Origin: Rhodoferax sp.
GTDB lineage: Bacteria; Pseudomonadota; Gammaproteobacteria; Burkholderiales; Burkholderiaceae_C
Length of the DNA: 5,361 nucleotides
NCBI GenBank assembly: GCA_020048795.1
Contig: JAIFMA010000188.1
Span: 1 to 5,361 of the forward strand
Direction of reading: 5' to 3'
Position numbers and translations under genes: made by a program. The notes below the pieces were generated by a model. That model saw only the letters and a program-made list of their open reading frames with translations, was not told the origin of the DNA and did no database searches. Below, in pieces: positions 1-5,361 of this stretch. Every line of letters begins with the position of its first letter. The first letter of the stretch is position 1.

Positions 1-1
1 C

Positions 2-829
2 ATGACCTACTGCGTCGCCATCAAACTCAATGCCGGACTGGTTTTTCTGTCCGATTCCCGCACCAATGCCGGTCTGGACCAGATCAGCACCTTTCGCAAG
101 ATGATTGTTTACGAGAAGCCTCACGACCGCTTCATGGTGTTGCTCTCCGCAGGTAACCTGAGCATTTCGCAGTCGGTGCGCGAGATCTTGCAGGTGGAAC
201 AACTCAAGGAACACCCCGACAGCGAACCCATCACCATCTGGAACGCCAAAAGCATGTTTGACGCAGCACGGGTGCTGGGTGCGGCCATTCGCCATGTGTA
301 CGAGCGTGATGCCGAATCACTCAAAATGGCCGGGGTGGACTTCAATGTGTCGCTGATTTTTGGCGGCCAGATCAAGGGCGAGGGCATGCGCCTGTTTCAG
401 GTGTATTCAGCCGGCAACTTTATTGAAGCCACCCCCGAGACACCCTACTTTCAGGTCGGTGAATCGAAATACGGCAAGCCGGTGCTCGACCGTGTCATCA
501 CGCCCACGACGCCGCTGCACGAAGCCGCCAAGTGTGCACTGGTGTCGATGGATTCCACCCTCAAATCGAATCTGTCGGTGGGCCTGCCGCTGGACCTGGT
601 GGTGTATGAGGCCAACCAGTTCCAGACCGACAAGGTGGTGTGTATTGACGAGAACAACCCCTATTTTCAGATGATGCACAACAGTTGGGGCCTGAAACTG
701 CGCGAGGTGTTTGACAGCATCGAAGACCCGACCTGGGACGACGGCAAAACCGACGTGCCGCTGATCCAGCCTGCCGGGCGCAGCCTGCCTCTCAGAAAAA
801 TCACCAATCCGAATGAGAAGTTAATTTAA
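2..829 (+). CDS. Anbu-type proteasome-like peptidase (bacterial proteasome homologue, Ntn hydrolase)
   Basis: This 275-residue protein belongs to the Anbu/HslV/20S-beta family of N-terminal nucleophile hydrolases, cytoplasmic self-assembling proteins whose substrates are largely unknown. The sequence opens MTYCVAIKL, so removal of Met1 exposes a catalytic Thr, as in the family. Asp18 (in FLSDSRTNAG) and Lys33 (in TFRKM) sit where the family's catalytic Asp and Lys are expected. The stretch NAGLVFLSDSRTNAGLDQIS and the C-terminal block NNPYFQMMHNSWGLKLRE (about residues 219-236) are what I associate with Anbu rather than HslV, and the length is much greater than that of HslV. The ATG lies one base inside the window, so no ribosome binding site can be checked, but the need for Thr directly after Met fixes the start. 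Anbu genes usually sit with an alpha-E protein, a circularly permuted ATP-grasp protein and a transglutaminase-like protein. Those partners would have to lie upstream, outside the window. The protein looks intact. The family call is firm; proteolytic activity is inferred. Confidence 0.93.
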   Translation: MTYCVAIKLNAGLVFLSDSRTNAGLDQISTFRKMIVYEKPHDRFMVLLSAGNLSISQSVREILQVEQLKEHPDSEPITIWNAKSMFDAARVLGAAIRHVYERDAESLKMAGVDFNVSLIFGGQIKGEGMRLFQVYSAGNFIEATPETPYFQVGESKYGKPVLDRVITPTTPLHEAAKCALVSMDSTLKSNLSVGLPLDLVVYEANQFQTDKVVCIDENNPYFQMMHNSWGLKLREVFDSIEDPTWDDGKTDVPLIQPAGRSLPLRKITNPNEKLI

Positions 830-854
830 CCGGCATCGTGATGTCAACGCCCCG

Positions 855-1793
855 ATGCATGAAACAGCACACCGTCATCGCAACACAGACAGCCCGTCGC
901 CACTGAGCCTGCCGCTCAACGCCGCCATGGTGGAGGCGTTGGCCAGGATGACCCAGACCATTGGCAGTGCCGACTGGTTTGACAGCGTGCTGAACCTGCT
1001 GGGCAGTGTCTGTGCGATGGACTCGGGCGGCATCATGATGTATCACCGCCAACAACGCCCGAGGCGCATTTTGCACCGCTTTAACCCGCAGGAACGCGCC
1101 TTGCCCGAAGATGCCTATGTGTCGGGGCCCTATGTGCTGTGCCCCAATTACCAGCTTTTTGCCCAGGGCTGCCCCAGCGGGCTTTACTGGCTGCGCGACA
1201 TTGCACCGGATGACTTTTACGAAAGCGAGTTTTACCGGGTGTTCTATTCGCAGATTGGTCTGTCGGACTCGATGGACCTGCTGTGGCGCATCAACGAAGA
1301 CACGGCGCTGAACATCTTTATCGAGCGCAGCATCCGCAACGCCAAGTTTCGCATCGAGGACAGGGTGGCGATCCATTTGCTGATGCCACTGATTTTTGCC
1401 GCAGCGGCCAAGCACCACGAACTGTCCGCCGCAGCCGCGCGGCGCGATACCGACAACCTGACGCACCGCAAGGTGCAAAGCACCATCGAGAATTTCGCCA
1501 GTTCGCTGCTGACCCAGCGTGAACGCGAGGTGCTGTTTTACATGATCAGCGGTTATTCGTCAGCACTGACGGCGCAGCGCCTGAACACCACCGAGGGCAC
1601 CATCAAGATCCACCGCAAGAACATTCACAAGAAGCTTGACATCAACTCGCAAGCCGAATTGTTCTCGCTGTTCATCAACTGCATTGCGTTTGCTTCGCCC
1701 GATGGTGTGGGTGACCCTTTGAAAACTTACCAGACAGCGCCCACCGGCAACCCGGGCGCATCCTTGCTGGTGGCCGCGCCAGCGCGCACCTGA
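855..1793 (+). CDS. LuxR-family helix-turn-helix transcriptional regulator with uncharacterised N-terminal sensory region
   Basis: This 312-residue protein is a DNA-binding regulator. A LuxR/FixJ-type helix-turn-helix spans about residues 218-275. It starts LLTQREREVL (218-227), continues through the scaffold helix near 236-243, and has the recognition helix TTEGTIKIHRKNIHKKL (245-261). Residues 25-210 form a mixed alpha/beta region, possibly GAF- or PAS-like. It carries the block GLYWLRDIAPDDFYESEFYR (109-128), which I recall from a group of uncharacterised proteobacterial LuxR regulators. No acyl-homoserine-lactone-binding signature or receiver domain is evident, so neither quorum sensing nor phosphorelay control should be assumed. 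A tail of about 35 residues rich in Ala, Pro and Gly follows the DNA-binding domain. The start is uncertain: 855 is the longest open start after an in-frame stop at 822, but no good ribosome binding site precedes it. Met25 (927) and Met32 (948, with GGAGG 11 bases upstream) are alternatives. It begins 25 bases after the peptidase gene and could be co-transcribed with it. Confidence 0.88.
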   Translation: MHETAHRHRNTDSPSPLSLPLNAAMVEALARMTQTIGSADWFDSVLNLLGSVCAMDSGGIMMYHRQQRPRRILHRFNPQERALPEDAYVSGPYVLCPNYQLFAQGCPSGLYWLRDIAPDDFYESEFYRVFYSQIGLSDSMDLLWRINEDTALNIFIERSIRNAKFRIEDRVAIHLLMPLIFAAAAKHHELSAAAARRDTDNLTHRKVQSTIENFASSLLTQREREVLFYMISGYSSALTAQRLNTTEGTIKIHRKNIHKKLDINSQAELFSLFINCIAFASPDGVGDPLKTYQTAPTGNPGASLLVAAPART

Positions 1794-1815
1794 ACAGGCG
1801 GTGGGCGTGGTTGAG

Positions 1816-1877
1816 CATGAAATGGAATGACCCGGTTTCATGGTGTACCTGATCGTTACAAACCGGCCCATTTCATG
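1816..1877. repeat. Long imperfect inverted repeat in the leader before the transport operon
   Basis: CATGAAATGG at 1816-1825 is perfectly complementary to CCATTTCATG at 1868-1877 (10 pairs). Nested inside, CCGGTTT at 1832-1838 pairs perfectly with AAACCGG at 1860-1866 (7 pairs). The two stems are separated by an asymmetric internal loop (6 bases at 1826-1831 against 1 base at 1867) and enclose a 21-base loop at 1839-1859. No T-run follows on either strand, so it is not a standard intrinsic terminator. It lies wholly between the LuxR gene and the preferred permease start at 1929. It could be an mRNA leader structure, a regulator-binding dyad, or chance. Confidence 0.55.
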
Positions 1878-1928
1878 TCGGCTGCGCCTGGCTTGCCGTT
1901 ACGATGCGAATACTTTGCAACACGCGCC

Positions 1929-3053
1929 ATGAACGAACCCGCCCCGACCCTAATTCTGCAAGCCAATGCCGATGGCCGCTGCGCGGTGCTGGGCGGCTGC
2001 TGGGGTGCAGCACGGCTGGCCGAGCCGGCCAACTGGTCGGCCATTGAGCAGGCACTCTGCCGTTGTCAGAGTGCGGCCCTGTGCCGCTGGGACTTGTCAG
2101 GCATCAAGCGGCTCGACCACACCGGTGCCCAACTGCTTTGGAACGCCTGGGGCCACCAGTGGCCCGCGCAGTTAACGCTGCAACCGGTACAGCGTGCCAT
2201 GCTGGCGCGGGTGGCCCAATTCACCACACCGCCGCCCAAGCCACCAAGGCTAAACCTGCTGGCCCTGTTCATGAAACTCGGTGAAGCCATCTGGGTGCTG
2301 CTGGACCATGCCAAGGGCCTGCTCAAGTTGATGGGGCAGTTGCTGCTGGACCTCGCGCGCCTGCTGCGTGCGCCGCGCCACGGACCCTGGCGCGATGTGT
2401 CGGGCAACCTTTACCACATTGGTGCCACCGCTTTGCCCATCACCGCACTGGTGGGTTTCATGATCGGCATCGTGCTGGCCTACCTGATGTCGCGCCAGTT
2501 GCGGCAATTTGGCGCTGACACCTTCATTGTCAACATCCTGGGCATTGCCCTGATCCGCGAACTCGGGCCGATGCTGGCGGCCATCTTGATTGCCGGGCGC
2601 TCCGGCTCGGCTATCACGGCGCAAATCGGCGTGATGCGCGTCACCGAAGAGCTTGATGCCATGCGCGTCATGGGCATTGCCAAGGGTTACCGGCTGGTGC
2701 TGCCACGCGCCATCGCCATTGCCATCGCCATGCCGCTGATCGCCGTCTGGACCACGGCTGCGGCCATGCTGGGCGGCATGCTGGCGGCTGATCTGGTGCT
2801 GGGGGTGACGCCCGCCTTCTTCTTTGCCACACTGCCCGATGCCGTGTCGATTGGCAATTTGTGGCTGGGCCTGGGCAAATCGGTGGTGTTTGGCCAGCTG
2901 ATTGCGCTGATTGCCTGCCATTACGGCCTGCGCGTCAAACCCAACACCGAGAGCCTGGGGCAAGGTACTACCGCGTCCGTGGTGACCAGCATCACCATGG
3001 TGTTGCTGGTCGATGCCTTGTTTGCCGTGGTGTTCAAGAATGTCGGCCTATGA
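1929..3053 (+). CDS. mlaE: MlaE-family ABC transporter permease with fused N-terminal STAS (MlaB-like) domain
   Basis: This 374-residue protein is the inner-membrane permease of an MCE/Mla-type lipid transporter. The symbol is used at family level only. Residues 1 to about 100 resemble a STAS domain: WDLSGIKRLDHTGAQLLWNA (54-73) matches the core of MlaB/SpoIIAA-like proteins. A linker with an amphipathic helix follows (about 105-150). The MlaE permease fold runs from about residue 160 to the end, with several hydrophobic helices and the family hallmark running from RELGPMLAA (from 210) through AGRSGSAI to the coupling segment MRVTEELDAMRVMGI. E. coli MlaE is about 260 residues and MlaB is separate, so the extra 110 residues are the fused domain. 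The frame is open back to ATG codons at 1827 and 1875, but those lie in the inverted-repeat leader and would add a non-homologous tail, so ATG 1929 is preferred. Its ribosome binding site is weak. The stop overlaps the next gene by ATGA, which indicates coupled translation. Confidence 0.93.
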   Translation: MNEPAPTLILQANADGRCAVLGGCWGAARLAEPANWSAIEQALCRCQSAALCRWDLSGIKRLDHTGAQLLWNAWGHQWPAQLTLQPVQRAMLARVAQFTTPPPKPPRLNLLALFMKLGEAIWVLLDHAKGLLKLMGQLLLDLARLLRAPRHGPWRDVSGNLYHIGATALPITALVGFMIGIVLAYLMSRQLRQFGADTFIVNILGIALIRELGPMLAAILIAGRSGSAITAQIGVMRVTEELDAMRVMGIAKGYRLVLPRAIAIAIAMPLIAVWTTAAAMLGGMLAADLVLGVTPAFFFATLPDAVSIGNLWLGLGKSVVFGQLIALIACHYGLRVKPNTESLGQGTTASVVTSITMVLLVDALFAVVFKNVGL

Positions 3054-3850
3054 GCCAGACCATGACGCAGGCGGTGGTGCAAATTGACAAGTTATGGTCG
3101 GTGTTTCGCGCCGCCGGACGCGATGCGGTGATCCACCAGGACCTGGACCTGACCATCAACCAGGGCGAAATGTTGTCGATTGTGGGCGGCTCAGGGTCTG
3201 GCAAAACGGTGTTGCTGCGCCAGATTCTGGGCCTGGCGCACCCCAGCCGAGGCTTCGTGACGGTGCTGGGCGAACCGGCCGAACAATTGGGCCGCGAGGG
3301 CGCCGCCAGCCGGGTCGGCATGTTGTTTCAGCACGGCGCGCTGTTTTCGGCCTTTAGCGTGCTGGACAACATTGCCTTTGCCCTGCGCGAACTCATAACC
3401 CTGCCCGCCGACCTGATCCACGACGTGGCCATGGTCAAACTGCAGATGGTGGGCCTGGACCCCTCAGCCGCGCACAAGATGCCATCCGATTTGTCGGGCG
3501 GCATGATCAAACGGGTGGCACTGGCACGCGCGCTGATCATGGACCCGCCGCTGCTGCTGCTGGACGAACCCACCGCCGGGCTGGACCCGGGCAGCGCCGA
3601 CGAATTTTGTGCCCTGCTGAAATCGCTGCACCAGGAACTCGGCCTGACGGTGGTGATGGTGACCCACGATCTGGACACCCTGCTGGAGCTGTCCACCCGT
3701 ATTGCCGTGGTGGCCGACAAACACATCGTGGCCGAGGGCACGGCCGCGCAGGTGATGGCGCAGCCACACCCCTTCATCAAGGAATTTTTTCTGGGCGAAC
3801 GGGGCCTGCGTGCCAGCGCCCTGTTGCAAACCAGCCCCCAGGCAGGTTAA
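3050..3850 (+). CDS. mlaF: MlaF-family ABC transporter ATP-binding protein
   Basis: This 266-residue cytoplasmic ATPase powers the MlaE-type permease encoded just upstream. The symbol is used at family level only. All nucleotide-binding motifs are intact: Walker A GGSGSGKT (46-53), Q-loop Gln94 in MLFQHGALFSAFSV, signature LSGGM (148-152), Walker B LLLLDE ending at Asp172-Glu173 followed by PTAGLDP with the D-loop, and the switch His206 in VTHDLDTL. The FQHGALF segment after the Q-loop and the LSGGMIKRVALARA version of the signature are typical of the MlaF/Ttg2A group. The length is close to that of E. coli MlaF. The C-terminal segment HPFIKEFFLGERGLRA matches the tail usual in this subfamily. 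A longer frame is open back to 2861 but overlaps the permease gene. ATG 3050 gives the classic four-base ATGA overlap and places the protein start where the family starts. There is no strong ribosome binding site of its own, so translation probably depends on coupling to the permease gene. Confidence 0.96.
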   Translation: MSQTMTQAVVQIDKLWSVFRAAGRDAVIHQDLDLTINQGEMLSIVGGSGSGKTVLLRQILGLAHPSRGFVTVLGEPAEQLGREGAASRVGMLFQHGALFSAFSVLDNIAFALRELITLPADLIHDVAMVKLQMVGLDPSAAHKMPSDLSGGMIKRVALARALIMDPPLLLLDEPTAGLDPGSADEFCALLKSLHQELGLTVVMVTHDLDTLLELSTRIAVVADKHIVAEGTAAQVMAQPHPFIKEFFLGERGLRASALLQTSPQAG

Positions 3851-3860
3851 CACCCGGAAC

Positions 3861-3866
3861 AGGAAA
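3861..3866 (+). promoter_or_regulatory. Ribosome binding site of the MCE-protein gene
   Basis: AGGAAA lies 8 bases upstream of the ATG at 3875. It is the clearest Shine-Dalgarno-like site in the window and supports that start. It sits in the 24-base gap after the ATPase stop codon, so the MCE gene can be translated independently on the shared transcript. Confidence 0.7.
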
Positions 3867-3874
3867 CACCGCTT

Positions 3875-4840
3875 ATGGAAAACAAGTCTCACGCCCTGGC
3901 AGCCGGCGCCTTTGTGTTGCTGATGACGGCCCTGTTGATCAGCGCGGCGATCTGGCTGACACGCGACACCAGCGCACTCACGGTTTATGAACTGGCCGGT
4001 CGGGTCAACGTGACCGGACTACAGCCGCAGGCCACGGTGCGTCTGCGCGGCGTGCCGGTGGGCAAGGTCACCGCCATCGCACTGGACCCCCAGGTGGTGG
4101 GCCAGGTGCTGGTGCGTATTGCCGTGGCAGACCAGACCCCCCTGACCAGCAGCAGCTTTGCCACGCTGGGTTTTCAGGGTGTCACCGGACTGGCCTTTAT
4201 CCAGCTTGATGACGGTGCCGTGCCCGGTACCGCACTGGATGCCACACCGGGCACGCGCATTCCGCTCAGACAGGGTCTGATGAGCAAGCTGACCGATCAG
4301 GGCGAGCGCTTGCTGATGCAACTGGAGCAGTCGGTACAGCGCTTCAACCAGCTGCTGGCCCCCGACAACCAGCAAACCCTGTTTACCGCCATTAGCCAGA
4401 TCGGCCAGGCCGCCACCGAGTTGCAGCAACTCTCGGCGCAAGCCCGCCAGGCCTGGCCGGCGCTGGCGCAAGACGGGCGCGACACCCTGGCGACGATCAA
4501 GGTCACCTCAAAACGGGTTGGCGACAGCGCCGATGAAGCGCGGGCCTCGGCACGTTCATTCCGGCTGGTGACCGAGCGCATGTACGGCCCCGGCGGCACG
4601 CTTGAAAAGCTGGCCACCGGAGCCGACATTCTGGTGGCCACCGGACAAACCCTGCGCATCAACACCCTGCCCAGCGTGAACCAGGCGGTGCTGGAGGCTG
4701 CGCGCACCACCCACCAGCTCGGCGACCTGACGCAGACCCTGACTGACAATCCGCAGGCCATCCTGCTGGGCAAACCGGCGCCACCACCCGGGCCGGGCGA
4801 GCCTGGCTTTACGGCACCCGGCGCCAGCAGCAAACCCTGA
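3875..4840 (+). CDS. MCE-domain (MlaD-like) periplasmic lipid-transport protein with long helical tail
   Basis: This 321-residue protein is the substrate-binding MCE component of the transporter. An uncleaved N-terminal membrane anchor spans about residues 8-29 (AGAFVLLMTALLISAAIWL). The MCE domain covers about 37-115 and shows the family hallmarks VRLRGVPVGKV (55-65) and GVTGLAFIQLDDG (102-114). MCE domains form hexameric rings with a central hydrophobic pore that sit on the permease on the periplasmic side. Residues about 132-290 are mostly helical and rich in Gln, Ala and Leu (for example QLEQSVQRFNQLL), consistent with a tube- or needle-like extension. TDNPQAILLGK (290-300) is an ending often seen in this MCE group. 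The last 21 residues are rich in Pro and Gly. E. coli MlaD has about 183 residues, so this is a longer type and no gene symbol is given. It is third in the operon, 24 bases after the ATPase gene, and all hallmarks are intact. Confidence 0.93.
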   Translation: MENKSHALAAGAFVLLMTALLISAAIWLTRDTSALTVYELAGRVNVTGLQPQATVRLRGVPVGKVTAIALDPQVVGQVLVRIAVADQTPLTSSSFATLGFQGVTGLAFIQLDDGAVPGTALDATPGTRIPLRQGLMSKLTDQGERLLMQLEQSVQRFNQLLAPDNQQTLFTAISQIGQAATELQQLSAQARQAWPALAQDGRDTLATIKVTSKRVGDSADEARASARSFRLVTERMYGPGGTLEKLATGADILVATGQTLRINTLPSVNQAVLEAARTTHQLGDLTQTLTDNPQAILLGKPAPPPGPGEPGFTAPGASSKP

Positions 4841-4862
4841 AGGCAGCGCCTGCAGTCCTTTT
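4837..4862 (+). terminator. Possible weak terminator or attenuator hairpin after the MCE gene
   Basis: CTGAAGGC at 4837-4844 can pair with GCCTGCAG at 4848-4855 around a 3-base loop, giving seven pairs and one A-G mismatch. TCC and then TTTT (4859-4862) follow. The hairpin overlaps the stop codon of the MCE gene. The short T-run makes it at best a leaky terminator, and the next gene belongs to the same transport system, so full termination is unlikely. Confidence 0.3.
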
Positions 4863-4877
4863 CAAAACCACCCTCAA

Positions 4878-4935
4878 AAAATATGAAAACTATAGCTGTC
4901 AGCGCTTATGGAACTTGGGCTAGAAGGCTTTTTCT
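4878..4935. repeat. Degenerate dispersed dyad repeat of the Comamonadaceae intergenic type
   Basis: An AT-richer patch carries TATAGCTGTCAGCGCTTATG (4891-4910), then ACTTGGGCTAGAAGGCTTTTT (4913-4933). The arms form a broken dyad: AGC at 4894-4896 faces GCT at 4927-4929, and AGC at 4901-4903 faces GCT at 4919-4921. A run of A at 4877-4881 flanks one side and a run of T at 4929-4933 the other. From memory this resembles the many-copy intergenic repeat of Rhodoferax, Polaromonas and Acidovorax genomes, with an ATAGCTG...AGCGCTT...GCTAGA..GC pattern. I have not verified this by search, and only one copy is in the window. It overlaps the first 17 or so codons of the lipoprotein gene. Confidence 0.5.
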
Positions 4936-5361
4936 TGTCTGTGCGTTGCTGCTGGCGGGTTGTGCCATGCCGCGCGCAGCCAGTACCCTGGTGGTGTATG
5001 ACTTTGGCCCCGGCGCATTGAACAACGGGCCCGGCAGCCACAACGTCCGGCTGGCACCGCTGGAAGTGGGCCCACCGCAGGCCAGCGCCGCACTCAACAA
5101 CACGGCGGTGCTGTACCGGCTGGGTTATGCCGACGCCCAGGCACTCAAGCCCTATGCGCTGGCACGCTGGAGCATGCCGCCGGCCCAGTTGCTGGGCCAG
5201 CGACTGCGTGAGCACCTAAGTCGTCAGCGCGCGGTGGTATCACCCGGCGAAATCATTGGGCTCAGGCCCGCCAGTGGGGCGGCATCGGCACCACAGACCC
5301 GGGCCGAGCCCTTGCTCAACCTGCGTCTGGAGCTCGAAGAGTTCAGCCAGTGGTTCGAAAC
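4883..5361 (+). CDS. ABC-type transport auxiliary lipoprotein (PqiC-like), 3' end beyond the window
   Basis: The frame is open from ATG 4883 to the window end (159 full codons), so the protein is incomplete at its C-terminus. A lipoprotein signal peptide is clear: a basic segment with Arg14-Arg15, the hydrophobic core LFLVCALLLAG, and the lipobox LAGC with Cys27 as the lipidated residue. There is no Asp after the Cys, which suits an outer-membrane lipoprotein. Mature features match the ABC-type transport auxiliary family: VLYRLGYADAQ (76-86), LKPYALARWSMPPAQLLGQR (88-107) and RLREHL. Members of this family, such as PqiC, act with MCE transporters at the outer membrane. It follows the MCE gene by 42 bases, so it is probably the fourth operon gene. 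The first 17 or so codons lie in a dispersed repeat and use rare codons (ATA, AGA, AGG, CTT, GGA), and no ribosome binding site is visible before the ATG. The start is therefore less certain than the family. Confidence 0.88.
   Translation, partial: MKTIAVSAYGTWARRLFLVCALLLAGCAMPRAASTLVVYDFGPGALNNGPGSHNVRLAPLEVGPPQASAALNNTAVLYRLGYADAQALKPYALARWSMPPAQLLGQRLREHLSRQRAVVSPGEIIGLRPASGAASAPQTRAEPLLNLRLELEEFSQWFE

Noticed and set aside
820..830. Small palindrome GTTAA-T-TTAAC at the end of the Anbu gene
   Set aside because: Five-base arms overlapping the stop codon with no supporting promoter or second copy. Too short to call an operator.
801..1478. Minus-strand open frame (225 codons) opposite the LuxR gene
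   Set aside because: It has no recognisable domain and lies opposite a confidently assigned gene. Its composition is typical of a shadow frame.
1769..1790. GC-rich hairpin at the end of the LuxR gene (GGTG..CGCG pairing with CGCGCACC, 4-base loop)
   Set aside because: It is inside coding sequence and has no T-run, and such short GC hairpins are common in this composition. It was not called a terminator.
1827..1928. N-terminal extension of the permease from ATG 1827 or 1875
   Set aside because: The extra 34 residues show no family resemblance, the segment is part of the inverted-repeat leader, and neither ATG has a convincing ribosome binding site.
2709..2732. 12-base tandem repeat (GCCATCGCCATT/G) in the permease gene
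   Set aside because: Only two copies differing by one base. It encodes an Ala-Ile run in a membrane helix, so composition explains it and phase variation is not supported.
2250..2963. Long minus-strand open frame (237 codons) opposite the permease gene
   Set aside because: It is antisense to a clear MlaE-family gene, its translation is rich in His, Gln and Arg with no recognisable domain, and it arises from the third-position GC bias of the + strand gene.
2861..3049. N-terminal extension of the ATPase from 2861
   Set aside because: It would overlap the permease gene by nearly 200 bases. The ATGA start at 3050 fits family length and operon coupling.
4874..5215. Minus-strand open frame opposite the lipoprotein gene
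   Set aside because: The + strand frame has a clear lipobox and family motifs. The minus-strand translation shows nothing recognisable.

Overview
The window comes from a GC-rich proteobacterial chromosome, most likely a betaproteobacterium of the order Burkholderiales, probably Comamonadaceae (Rhodoferax/Polaromonas/Acidovorax type). This rests on the strong G/C bias at third codon positions, the gene families present, and a degenerate dyad at about 4878-4935 that I recognise from memory as a dispersed intergenic repeat of that family. I could not run any search, so the taxonomy is an inference.

Layout, with everything on the + strand. (1) 2-829: a complete Anbu-type, proteasome-like N-terminal-threonine peptidase that begins at the window edge. 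(2) 855-1793: a LuxR-type transcription regulator with an uncharacterised N-terminal sensory half and a C-terminal helix-turn-helix. (3) 1794-1928: an intergenic leader holding a long imperfect inverted repeat. (4) 1929-3053, 3050-3850, 3875-4840 and 4883 to the window end: an operon for an MCE/Mla-type lipid-transport ABC system. Its genes are an MlaE-family permease with a fused N-terminal STAS domain, an MlaF-family ATPase, a membrane-anchored MCE protein with a long helical C-terminal tail, and an ABC-type transport auxiliary lipoprotein cut by the window edge. The lipoprotein frame is open to the window end and starts inside the repeat.

How the genes work together: the ATPase and permease form the inner-membrane engine. 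The STAS domain that is a separate subunit (MlaB) in E. coli is here part of the permease polypeptide. The MCE protein should form a periplasmic ring on the permease, and its long tail plus the auxiliary lipoprotein would help bridge to the outer membrane. No mlaC- or mlaA-like gene lies in the window, and the auxiliary lipoprotein is the partner type seen with Pqi-like MCE systems, so this looks like an additional MCE transporter rather than the canonical mla operon. The Anbu peptidase probably belongs to a separate upstream cluster. The LuxR regulator lies between the two units and its target cannot be read from the sequence.

I see no wholly novel system. The points most worth a second look are the repeat-derived start of the lipoprotein, the STAS-permease fusion with a changed switch residue, and the structured leader before the transport operon.
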